Below the pieces are notes generated by a model that saw only the letters and a list, made by a program, of their open reading frames with translations, searched no databases and was not told the DNA's origin. DNA of 64,000 nt from Caulobacteraceae bacterium (GTDB taxonomy: Bacteria; Pseudomonadota; Alphaproteobacteria; Caulobacterales; Caulobacteraceae): NCBI GenBank assembly GCA_947475415.1, contig CANJLH010000015.1, positions 18,067 to 82,066 of the forward strand, read 5' to 3'. The translations under genes and the position numbers were made by a program. This document shows positions 18,331 through 27,897 of the stretch, piece after piece. Within the stretch, counting starts at the first letter, position 1; the number at the start of each line of letters is the position of its first letter.

Positions 18331-18798
18331 ATGGGCTATCGCCTTATCATCAATGGCAAGAGCTACGACGCGGATGTGGACGGCGAAATGCCGCTTCTCT
18401 GGGCGATGCGAGACGCCCTGGGGATCGTAGGCCCCAAGTACGGTTGTGGAATTGGATACTGCGGCGCCTGCACCGTTCACATGGATGGTGTGTCCGTACG
18501 ATCCTGTCAGGTTCCGGTCTCGGCGATCGGTCCGGCCAGGATCACCACCATCGAGGGGGTCGGAGCGGGCGATGTCGGCCGTCGGGTTCAGGCGGCCTGG
18601 AGCGCGCTCGACGTCGCTCAGTGCGGATACTGCCAGGCTGGCCAGATCATGTCGGCCACCGCCCTGATCGCGGCCAATCCCAAACCGTCCGACGCCGACA
18701 TCGACGCCGCCATGGCCGGAAACCTCTGCCGTTGCGCCACCTATGTGCGCATCCGTGCGGCCATCAAACTGGCCTCAGGCCAACCGCAGGAGGCTTGA
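18331..18798 (+). CDS. iorA: Molybdenum hydroxylase small subunit, [2Fe-2S] (IorA-like)
   Basis: A 155-residue electron-transfer subunit with two [2Fe-2S] clusters that passes electrons from the IorB molybdenum site to an acceptor. Plant-type ferredoxin cysteines are C39, C44, C47 and C59; the second cluster uses C98, C101, C133 and C135 in QCGYCQAGQI and NLCRCATY. These spacings are those of the xanthine oxidase family. A good ribosome site (GGAGG) precedes the ATG. No signal peptide is present, so export would depend on pairing with Tat-targeted IorB. IorB follows after 2 bp. Confidence 0.93.
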   Translation: MGYRLIINGKSYDADVDGEMPLLWAMRDALGIVGPKYGCGIGYCGACTVHMDGVSVRSCQVPVSAIGPARITTIEGVGAGDVGRRVQAAWSALDVAQCGYCQAGQIMSATALIAANPKPSDADIDAAMAGNLCRCATYVRIRAAIKLASGQPQEA

Positions 18799-18800
18799 GC

Positions 18801-21023
18801 ATGAGCCGGACCCGTCTCGAAAACCCATCCCGGCGCGGCGTCATCAAGGCCGGCGCGGCCGCCGGCGGCCTGGCGCTCAGCTTTTCCACACTGGCGTCGG
18901 CACACGCTAAGGGCGGACGTGATCAGGCGCTTTCGGCCTATGTGCGCATCGCGCCAGACGGCATCGTCACGATCGTCGCCAAGAATCCCGAAATCGGCCA
19001 GGGGGTGATGACCTCCCTACCGATGATGATCGCCGAGGAACTCGACGTCGATTGGTCGCAGGTTCGCGTTGAACAGGCCGACAATAACCCCGCGGTCTTC
19101 GGACGTCAGGTCGCCGGCGGCAGCACGTCGACGCCACTCAATTGGGAAGATTTGCGTAGGGTCGGCGCGACGGCGCGGGCCATGCTGCTGGATGCGGCCA
19201 GCCAGACCTGGGGGACGCCCGTTGGAGAGTGCGCCACCGCGTCTGGCGCGGTCAGCCACGCGGCGTCCGGCCGCAAGGCGACCTACGGCCAACTGTGCGC
19301 AAAAGCGGCGACCTGCGTTATTCCAGATCCCAAGTCCTTGAGGCTCAAGGATCCCGCGGACTATCGAATCATCGGACAGCCTATCGCCCAGGCGGACACG
19401 CCCAAGATCGTCACCGGCAAGCCCCTCTTCGGCATCGATGTGCGTCTGCCGGGGATGCTCTACGCCACCTATGAAAAGGCGCCTGTGTTCGCCGCCAAGG
19501 TCGCCGCCGCAGACCTCGCCGCGGCCCGGTCTGTTAAGGGCGTGCGCAAAGCCTTCATCGTCGAGCCGCCGCCACCTATGGCCGGCGGTCTGGGCGGCCC
19601 GCTGTCCGGTCTGCTGCCCGGCGTTGCCGTGGTGGCTGACAGTTGGTGGTCAGCCAAAAAGGGCCGGGAGCAGCTCAACATCCGTTGGGCGGAGCATCCG
19701 ACCGCGACCCAGACCAGCGCGGATTTCGACGTTCGCGCCGCGGCGCTCGCCGCCAGTCCGCCGGAGCGCAACCTTCGCAAGGATGGCGATTTCACCGCCG
19801 CCCTGAAAACGGCGAGCGCCAAGGTGGAGGCGTCCTACGCCTATCCCTTCATCAGCCACGCAACCCTGGAGCCGCAGAACTGCACCGCCCGCTTCACCGG
19901 CGGAAAACTAGAGATTTGGGCCCCGACTCAGATGCCGGAGATGGGCCGGCAACTGGTGGCTTCGACCCTGGGACTGAAGCCGGACGACATAACGATCCAC
20001 ATGACCCGCTGCGGCGGCGGATTCGGCCGGCGGCTGATGAATGACTATATGGTCGAGGCCGCCTGGATCGCCCGGGCATCCGGCGCGCCGGTGAAGTTGT
20101 TATGGTCGCGCGAAGATGACCTGCGCCACGACTTCTATCGCCCCGCCGGCTACCATTTCCTGCAGGGCGGCGTGGACCCGTCCGGCCGACTGATCGCCTG
20201 GCGAGATCACTTCGTCACCTTCGGGCAGGGTGAACAGTTCGCCAGCAGCGCGCAGATGAACCCGCTGGAGTTTCCCGCCCGATTTGTCCCCAACTATGCT
20301 CTGGACGTCTCGCTGATCCCGCTTGGAGTCCCGACCGGACCGCTGCGCGCGCCAGGATCCAACGCCATCGCCTTCGTGGTGCAGTCGTTTATCGACGAAC
20401 TGGCCCTGGCCGCCAGCGCCGACCCGATCGAGTTCCGCCTGAAACTCCTGGGCGACCATGGCCTCGTGGGGGAGGCGCCGGGCGCCTATCATGCCGGCCG
20501 CATGCGTGGCGTGCTCAAGGCGGCCGCGGAAATGTCGGGCTGGGGCAAGACGGCGTTGGCCCATGGCATGGGAATGGGCGTGGCCTTCCACTTCAGCCAT
20601 CAGGGCTATTTCGCCGAAGTGGTGCTGGCAAGCGTATCCGACCAGGGCGAGGTCAAGGTCCACAAGGTGTGGGTCGCGGCGGACGTGGGCCGCCAGATCG
20701 TCAATCCCTCCGGCGCCCTGAATCAGGTGCAGGGCTCGGTGATAGACGGGATCAGCGAGGCGCTGGGCCAGAAGATCACCATAGAGGCCGGCCGTGTCGT
20801 AGAGAGCAATTTCAACGACTATCCGCTGCTGCGGATGCCCGACGCCCCGAAGGTGGAAGTGAAGTTCCTCAAGACGGATTTCCCACCCACCGGCCTTGGC
20901 GAGCCGGCGCTGCCGCCTGTGGTTCCCGCACTGGCCAATGCAATCTTCGCGGCCTGCGGCGTACGGGTTCGCAGCCTGCCGATCGATCCGGCGGCGTTGA
21001 AACCTACCGCAAAAGCCGCATAA
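18801..21023 (+). CDS. iorB: Molybdenum hydroxylase large subunit (isoquinoline 1-oxidoreductase beta-like, IorB)
   Basis: A 740-residue catalytic subunit binding the molybdopterin dinucleotide cofactor. It begins with a twin-arginine signal (PSRRGVIKAG followed by a hydrophobic stretch ending LASAHA), so the heterodimer is probably periplasmic. Family features are EIGQGVMTSLPMMIAEELDVDW, CGGGFGRRLMNDY and the C-terminal PPTGLGEPALPPVVPALANA, with the active-site glutamate in GLGE. The ATG at 18801 follows AGGAGG in the iorA tail; the frame extends upstream only as an out-of-phase reading of iorA. True substrate is unknown: N-heterocycles for IorAB, but aldehydes are used by related enzymes. 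Confidence 0.9.
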   Translation: MSRTRLENPSRRGVIKAGAAAGGLALSFSTLASAHAKGGRDQALSAYVRIAPDGIVTIVAKNPEIGQGVMTSLPMMIAEELDVDWSQVRVEQADNNPAVFGRQVAGGSTSTPLNWEDLRRVGATARAMLLDAASQTWGTPVGECATASGAVSHAASGRKATYGQLCAKAATCVIPDPKSLRLKDPADYRIIGQPIAQADTPKIVTGKPLFGIDVRLPGMLYATYEKAPVFAAKVAAADLAAARSVKGVRKAFIVEPPPPMAGGLGGPLSGLLPGVAVVADSWWSAKKGREQLNIRWAEHPTATQTSADFDVRAAALAASPPERNLRKDGDFTAALKTASAKVEASYAYPFISHATLEPQNCTARFTGGKLEIWAPTQMPEMGRQLVASTLGLKPDDITIHMTRCGGGFGRRLMNDYMVEAAWIARASGAPVKLLWSREDDLRHDFYRPAGYHFLQGGVDPSGRLIAWRDHFVTFGQGEQFASSAQMNPLEFPARFVPNYALDVSLIPLGVPTGPLRAPGSNAIAFVVQSFIDELALAASADPIEFRLKLLGDHGLVGEAPGAYHAGRMRGVLKAAAEMSGWGKTALAHGMGMGVAFHFSHQGYFAEVVLASVSDQGEVKVHKVWVAADVGRQIVNPSGALNQVQGSVIDGISEALGQKITIEAGRVVESNFNDYPLLRMPDAPKVEVKFLKTDFPPTGLGEPALPPVVPALANAIFAACGVRVRSLPIDPAALKPTAKAA

Positions 21024-21109
21024 GGGTTCAGCGCTTTCGTCTGGTGAGGGATGTGGCGTCGAGACCGCCGCCCCGCCTTTGCGCGATCCTTTTCACGGAC
21101 GGATAATTC

Positions 21110-21514
21110 ATGCCGAGACTATTGCCAGAGCCGACGCCGGAAACCCGGCACTATTGGGACGGTTGCCAGGCGGGCGAGCTTCGCCTGCAGCGCTGCGTTG
21201 ATTGCGCTCACACCTATTTCCCTCCCCGGCCGTTCTGCCCGAAGTGCGCCAGCCGCAAGGTTGAGGTCTATAAGGCCAGCGGCAAGGCGACCCTTTATTC
21301 CTATGTTATCAACCACCGCCCCCGCCCGGATGTGAGCGACAAGCCCCACGCCATCGCCGTCGTCGAGCTCGCTGAGGGGCCTCGGATGATGACCAACATC
21401 GTCGAATGCCCGCAAACACCTGAAGCGCTTGTCCTCGACATGCCTCTGCAGGTGACCTTCGAAAAGCAGAGTGACGAGATCACCCTGCCGTTTTTCAAGC
21501 CGGCAGGGGTCTAA
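21110..21514 (+). CDS. DUF35 Zn-ribbon/OB-fold protein
   Basis: A 134-residue acyl-CoA-associated protein of the DUF35 family. A rubredoxin-like zinc ribbon (C29, C32, C43, C46 in RCVDCAHTYFPPRPFCPKC) precedes an OB-fold (about 60-125). DUF35 proteins normally form a complex with the thiolase-fold protein encoded beside them. Here the partner starts 4 bp downstream at 21519. It lies 86 bp after iorB on the same strand. Confidence 0.9.
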   Translation: MPRLLPEPTPETRHYWDGCQAGELRLQRCVDCAHTYFPPRPFCPKCASRKVEVYKASGKATLYSYVINHRPRPDVSDKPHAIAVVELAEGPRMMTNIVECPQTPEALVLDMPLQVTFEKQSDEITLPFFKPAGV

Positions 21515-21518
21515 GACG

Positions 21519-22658
21519 ATGAAGCCAGGTTCCATCGCCGTCGTCGGCGCCGCCGAAACCACCCACATGGGCAAGATACTCGATCTGTCCGTCATAGGCC
21601 TGCACGCCGACGCGGCCCTTAACGCCATGACAGACGCCGGCCTGAAGCCGTCAGACATCGATGGCGTCGCGACCGCCGGTGAAAGTCCCACCAACATCGC
21701 CCACTACATGGGAATTACGCCTCGGTGGGTGGATGGCACCAGCGTCGGCGGCTGTTCGTTCATCATCCACGTTCGCCACGCAGCAGCGGCCATCGCCGAG
21801 GGCCTCTGCGAAACCGTGCTGATCACCCACGGGGAATCCGGCCGCTCACGCATCGGCGCCTTCCGGCCGGGACGTGCGCCCTCAAGCCTCCTGGGCCAGT
21901 TTGAGATGCCCTATGGCATCGCAGCGCCGGCCAACCAGTTCACCATACCGGCTCTGCGCTACATGAAGACATATGGCGCCACGGTGGAAGATCTCGCCCG
22001 CGTGGCGGTGATTCAGCGGGAGTGGGCGGCGAAGAATCCACGCGCCAGCTACCGCGATCCGCTCTCTCTCGATGATGTCCTGAACGCCGAGATGATCGCC
22101 TGGCCCTTCACCAAGCTGATGTGCTGTCTGGTGACTGACGGTGGCGGTGCCCTGATACTGACACGCGCCGAACGGGCAAAGGACTTCCCCACCAAGCCAG
22201 TCTACATCATCGGTTCCGGCGAGAGCGTCGAGTCCCCGATGATCAGCCAGATGGAAGATTTCACGTCATCCAAGGCGTTTCGGGTATCCGGCAGGAAGGC
22301 TTTCGAAGAGGCCGGCGTCAAGCACGCCGATGTCGACCACCTGATGATCTATGACGCCTTCGCCCACCTGCCGCTCTACGGGCTTGAGGATCTGGGGTTC
22401 GTCGGCAAGGGCGAGGCCAAGGACTTCATCGCCGCGGGACACACCCGGATTGGCGGTAGTTTGCCGCTCAACACCAATGGCGGCGGGCTCTCCTACATGC
22501 ATTCCGGAATGTACGGCATGTATGCCCTGCAGGAGAGCGTGCGTCAGATGCGCGGCGTGGCGCCGGCACAGGTGGAGGGCGCAAAAATTTCCGTTTGCCA
22601 CGGCGTCGGCGGCATGTTCGCCGCATCGGGTACGATCATCTTCTCAAACGAGCGGTGA
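21519..22658 (+). CDS. Thiolase family protein (SCP-x-like acyl-CoA thiolase), cysteines intact
   Basis: A 379-residue thiolase-fold protein of the SCP-x/lipid-transfer type, probably cleaving a 3-ketoacyl-CoA. The nucleophile position is C79 in TSVGGCSF and the second catalytic cysteine is C360 in ISVCHGVGG; the motif GGSLPLNTNGGG (312-323) is also standard. Starting at 21519 gives an N-terminus SIAVVGAAETTHMG like other family members. It is the likely partner of the DUF35 protein just upstream. It differs from the paralogue at 61047, which has lost both cysteines. Confidence 0.88.
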   Translation: MKPGSIAVVGAAETTHMGKILDLSVIGLHADAALNAMTDAGLKPSDIDGVATAGESPTNIAHYMGITPRWVDGTSVGGCSFIIHVRHAAAAIAEGLCETVLITHGESGRSRIGAFRPGRAPSSLLGQFEMPYGIAAPANQFTIPALRYMKTYGATVEDLARVAVIQREWAAKNPRASYRDPLSLDDVLNAEMIAWPFTKLMCCLVTDGGGALILTRAERAKDFPTKPVYIIGSGESVESPMISQMEDFTSSKAFRVSGRKAFEEAGVKHADVDHLMIYDAFAHLPLYGLEDLGFVGKGEAKDFIAAGHTRIGGSLPLNTNGGGLSYMHSGMYGMYALQESVRQMRGVAPAQVEGAKISVCHGVGGMFAASGTIIFSNER

Positions 22659-22674
22659 TCCGGTCCGCCGGCTA

Positions 22675-23280
22675 TCAGGCGGTTTTCAGTCCCAGCACTG
22701 TGTCCGGCGCGGGGGTGCTCTCCATATAGAGCACCGCCGGGCGGCCCTTGCGTCGGCGCGCCTTCTGCGTCGTGAAGGTTCCGTCCGCCTCGAGTTTTTC
22801 CAACTGGTCCACCCGCTCGCCGGTGGCGAAATTGATCGACACCTTGGTGGTGTCGTGCGCGCCGGTCCGACTGAAGTGAGCCACGTCCAGACCCGCCAGG
22901 CGAACCCGCCCGCTCTGCGCCTCATATCGGAACCGGTAGGTTGTGCGAATGGCGGACTCCTCGCCCACCTCGTCGTCAACTGTCAGTACGCCCTTGTCAT
23001 TGATGCTGATCTCGGCGGGCCGTGCGGGGTTCAGCGGCAGCGAGGCTTCGCCGATCTTGCGGAAACCCTGCGGCGTGCCCCGGCCGGTGGCCAGCATCCG
23101 GTGCCCGCCGTCGGCGGAAACCAGGATCAGGGCCAGGTCCGGACGGCCGTCACGGTCCAGGTCGCCGGTCGCCTCGCACTCCCTGCTCCATCCTGCAGGC
23201 GTTAGACTGGCGGCGGAACGGCCGGTCGTGGGCAGCAATGGGGTGATAGGGGCGATGGGCTTCTCGATGGCGTCGAGCAT
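22675..23280 (-). CDS. Hypothetical protein with FG-GAP/VCBS-like calcium-binding motif
   Basis: A ~201-residue protein with one clear motif, GDLDRDGRPDLAL, the D-x-D-x-D-G calcium-binding loop of FG-GAP/VCBS repeats. The rest is mixed beta-strand-like sequence without further motifs. The ATG at 23280 is chosen, with AAGGAG 11 bp upstream. The frame is open to a TTG at 23358, but the added residues carry no signal peptide. FG-GAP proteins are usually exported, so the lack of a leader is odd. It lies 141 bp downstream of tadC on the same strand. Confidence 0.6.
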   Translation of the reverse strand: MLDAIEKPIAPITPLLPTTGRSAASLTPAGWSRECEATGDLDRDGRPDLALILVSADGGHRMLATGRGTPQGFRKIGEASLPLNPARPAEISINDKGVLTVDDEVGEESAIRTTYRFRYEAQSGRVRLAGLDVAHFSRTGAHDTTKVSINFATGERVDQLEKLEADGTFTTQKARRRKGRPAVLYMESTPAPDTVLGLKTA

Positions 23281-23421
23281 GGGTGCGTCGGCTCCTTGGC
23301 CGGCGGGCGCGGCATACCCGCAGTGGGTCAAATTCCAATTCCCTGACCCTTTACACAATTCTGTCGCCTTTGGGCGCCCCTTGCCTGGTGAATTTGCACC
23401 ATGCCCGAGAGAATTCCTCTC

Positions 23422-24360
23422 CTACTTAGGGAAAACCAGCATCATCCGATAGATCATGGGCAGCATCAGCACGCCCAAGAGGCATGGGAAGATGAACAGG
23501 ATTAGCGGCACGGTCAGCTTCGCCGGCAGCGCAAGGGCCTTCTCCTCGGCGCGCAACATCCGTTTGGCCCGCATGTCCCTGGAGAACACGGTGAGGGTCT
23601 CGCCCAGGCTGGTACCCATATCCTCGGCCTGGCGCAGCATGGTGGCGAAGGACCGGGCGTCGTCGATCCCCAGTCGGTCGGCGAAACCGGACCAGGCTTC
23701 TTTGCGACCACGTCCGGCGCGCAATTCCAGCACCAGGAACTTCAGGTGGATGACCAGTTGGGGATAGCGCCGTGAGAGTTCGTCGGTGCAGCGGCTAACC
23801 GCGGCATCCAGGCTTAGTCCGGCCTGCACCGACGCCACCAACAGGTCGAGCAGATCCGGAAAGCCATCTGCGTATTCCCGCTCCCGGGTCCTTCGGCGGG
23901 CGCTAAGCACCTGCTCGGGCCCCAGCAGGGCCAGCAGGACAGCTATGGCGGCGAGCAGTAGAGCCGCTTGCGGGCCCAGGCGGGACATCAGCGGCAGGGT
24001 CATCAGGGTCGCGATTGTGGCCGCGCCCAGCGCCGCGGCCCGGGCGCCCAGGTAGATTAAGGGCGCCTCGCGATTGAAGTAGCCAGCCTGGATCAGCTTG
24101 TTGCGCAGCACGGAAATTTTCGCAGGATCCCGCACGGCGGTTTGCTGGCCCATGCGCTTGAACGCGTTCTTGACGGGCTCAAAGAGACTCGCCGACTCCG
24201 CCACGTTCGCGATGTGCATCGGCGCTTCGGCGAAACGGCTGCGGCGCAGGAGGCGCAGACGCACCTCGCCGGCCAGTCCGAATAGGACGCCAATCACCGC
24301 CACACCCACCAGGGTGGCGCCGGCGATCGTCACATAGGCCTGCAGGTCGGCGGGATTCAT
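23422..24360 (-). CDS. tadC: Tad/type IVc pilus inner-membrane platform protein TadC (CpaH)
   Basis: A 312-residue inner-membrane protein of the type II secretion F domain family that, with TadB, forms the pilus assembly platform. Hydrophobic helices are near 10-30, the central region (LGARAAALGAATIATLM and LLAAIAVLLALLG) and at the C-terminus (LTVPLILFIFPCLLGVLMLP). The F-domain carries DLLDLLVASVQAGLSLDAAV and FATMLRQAEDMGTSLGETL. The ATG at 24360 is preferred, with TGAGG upstream; it begins 4 bp after the tadB stop codon. Confidence 0.92.
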   Translation of the reverse strand: MNPADLQAYVTIAGATLVGVAVIGVLFGLAGEVRLRLLRRSRFAEAPMHIANVAESASLFEPVKNAFKRMGQQTAVRDPAKISVLRNKLIQAGYFNREAPLIYLGARAAALGAATIATLMTLPLMSRLGPQAALLLAAIAVLLALLGPEQVLSARRRTREREYADGFPDLLDLLVASVQAGLSLDAAVSRCTDELSRRYPQLVIHLKFLVLELRAGRGRKEAWSGFADRLGIDDARSFATMLRQAEDMGTSLGETLTVFSRDMRAKRMLRAEEKALALPAKLTVPLILFIFPCLLGVLMLPMIYRMMLVFPK

Positions 24361-24364
24361 GGCC

Positions 24365-25324
24365 TCAGATCCGCATGTCAATCATCTGGCGCATGACCAT
24401 ATTGCCGATGCCCATCCACACACCGAGGCCGGCAAGCCCGATCTGGACGAACGGAACGTGGATCACGTCGCCGTAGAAGTGCGGCGAGCTCAGTTGCATG
24501 AACAAGGCGCAGGCGAAGGGTGCGGCCGACAGGATCAAGGCCGAGGCGCGACCTTCCGAAGACGCGGCCTTGATCTTCAGGCGCATCTTGTGGCGCTCGC
24601 GCACCGTCTCCGCGTTCAGCTTCAGCAGCCCCGTCAGATTACCGCCGGAGCGCTCCTGAAGCCGGATGGTGGCTGCGAACAGGTCCACGTCTGGGTGCTG
24701 GCACCGATCGGCCATCCGCTCGACGGCCACTGACAGGGTTGCGCCATAGGCGATCTCATCAGCGGACATGCCGAACTCGGATCCGATCGGATCGGCCATC
24801 TCGCGGCCGACCAGGGCGATGGCCGTCGGCACCGGGTGGCCAGCCTCCAGGCTTCGAACGATGATGTCGAGGGCCTGCGGGAGCTGGACGCCCAGAGCCT
24901 TCTCGCGCCGACCGGCGCAGAATTTCAGGAACATCAACGGTGCTGCGGTGGCGCCCAGGAACGCGCAAACGGCCGCACCGAGCGCGGAATGAGTGACGAA
25001 TACCCCCAGAATCGCTGCGACCAGGCCGGACGCGGCCAAGTACAACGTCCAGCGGCGAGGTTCGAACACCAGGCCGGAACGGACAATCAGGTCCGTGAGC
25101 CAACGCCATCCCCTCCGCTCGCCGGTGGCGCTGAGGCCGCGCTGCTTGCGCAGTTCAATGACCAGATTCGACAATCCGCCCACGACCCGATCGGCGACTT
25201 TCAGCCTCTGGTTCACCTGTCGCTTCTGGATAGCGACTGTCGCCAGTCCAAACACGCCCTGTCCGGCTGCGAACACCGCCCCGAAGATCAGGATCAGAAA
25301 GATCATGTCGCGGTTCATAGCCAT
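24365..25324 (-). CDS. tadB: Tad/type IVc pilus inner-membrane platform protein TadB (CpaG)
   Basis: A 319-residue partner of TadC in the pilus assembly platform. It has an N-terminal helix (FLILIFGAVFAAGQGVFGL), two central helices, the T2SS F-domain motif LPQALDIIVRSLEAGHPVPTAI and EAADVAG-like VDLFAATIRLQERSGGNLTG, and a C-terminal pair of helices. The signature PIGSEFGMSADEIAYG is typical of TadB. ATG codons at 25324 and 25318 are both possible starts. The order cpaF-tadB-tadC is canonical. Confidence 0.92.
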   Translation of the reverse strand: MAMNRDMIFLILIFGAVFAAGQGVFGLATVAIQKRQVNQRLKVADRVVGGLSNLVIELRKQRGLSATGERRGWRWLTDLIVRSGLVFEPRRWTLYLAASGLVAAILGVFVTHSALGAAVCAFLGATAAPLMFLKFCAGRREKALGVQLPQALDIIVRSLEAGHPVPTAIALVGREMADPIGSEFGMSADEIAYGATLSVAVERMADRCQHPDVDLFAATIRLQERSGGNLTGLLKLNAETVRERHKMRLKIKAASSEGRASALILSAAPFACALFMQLSSPHFYGDVIHVPFVQIGLAGLGVWMGIGNMVMRQMIDMRI

Positions 25325-25330
25325 GCGTGA

Positions 25331-26718
<1,388 letters not shown>

Positions 26719-26719
<1 letters not shown>

Positions 26720-27897
26720 CAGGCGGCCCGCATGCCGGCGGCGCGCAGGGCGGCTTCGTCCGCCAGCAGCTGGTCGACCAGGGCCGCCACATCGCGCACG
26801 ATCTTCGACTTCGGCCGGTGGTGGCTGATCGGGCCGCCCAGGTTCGCGGACGCCGCCGCGGCTTCCCAGTCGGACGAGATGCCCGCGTCGGCCTTGCGCT
26901 GCAGAGCCCGCTCGGCCTCGGCCATGGACGGCGCCGGGCCAAACATGCGGGTCGACAAGCGATTGAGCACGATACGCGGCTTCATGCCGACCGGCAGGTC
27001 AGCCTCGATCTCGTCTGACAAGGAACGCGCGGCCAGGAGCGCAGGCACCGTCAGCTCCGAGACCACCAGAACCTCGTCTGAGCCCGAGAGCGCGTCCACC
27101 GTCCAGTCGCGGCGATGGCGGGGCATATCGACGACCACCGATTCATAGGCGTCGCTCACCAGGTCCAGCACCCGCAGCACCGACTCGCGAGAGGTCCGGT
27201 TGAAGGCCAGCGGATCACGTGGACAGGCCAGCAGGTCGAGCCCCTTGGCCACCTGGGTTGTGAAGGCCGCGATCATTCCCGCGTCGATGCGTTCGGCGGA
27301 TACGCCCAGCTCGCCGATCGGCAGTGAGGCCTTGGCGCCCAGATAGGCCGCCGCGGCGCCATCAGCGAGGTTCAGGTCCACCAGGCAGACGCCACGGGGC
27401 TGTCCGGCCCGCATGGCCAGCATGGTGGCCAGTTCCACCGCCATGGTGGTCGCGCCGGAACCGCCGACGGCGCCGGTCACCGCCCAGCAACGGGACGGTA
27501 AGCGCGCCGTCGCTTTCGGCGAGGCCGCAGCCATCGCAGGGGCAAAGATCAGCGCTTCCGCCGCCGCCGCCAAATCATCTGACGAGAACGGCGCCTCCAG
27601 CACGTCGGACCGCTCCAGGCGCAATAGGGTGCGCACCAAGGCCGCCGGCAGACGCGCGCCTGTGAGCAGGGTCGCTGGCGGCGAGGGCATCGCCGCCAGC
27701 GCCGCCAGCGCCTGAGCCAGACCTTCTGAATCTGCGCCGTCCGCATCAATCAGCACCAGGTCTGCGTCCCCCGGCGCAAGGGTTCTCAGGCGCTCCATGT
27801 TCCCGGCCTCGAGGACCACCCCGAACAGCGTGCCTTGCGCCAGCGGGGCGAGGTTGGCGCCGATCGCCAGGACGCGACGCCCGATCAGCGGGTTCAT
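26719..27897 (-). CDS. cpaE: Pilus assembly protein CpaE (TadZ), degenerate P-loop
   Basis: A 392-residue CpaE/TadZ protein, the ParA/MinD-like factor that places the Tad machine at the pole. An N-terminal receiver-like domain (about 8-115; DLVLIDADGADSEG) precedes a SIMIBI ATPase domain (about 135-375). The deviant Walker A site reads GAVGGSGATT: canonical KGGxGKT lysines are replaced by V and A. Loss of the second lysine is common in TadZ; loss of both basic positions suggests weak or no ATP hydrolysis. FLVDLN-like CLVDLNLADGAAAAYLG is retained. It overlaps cpaC by 4 bp. Confidence 0.88.
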
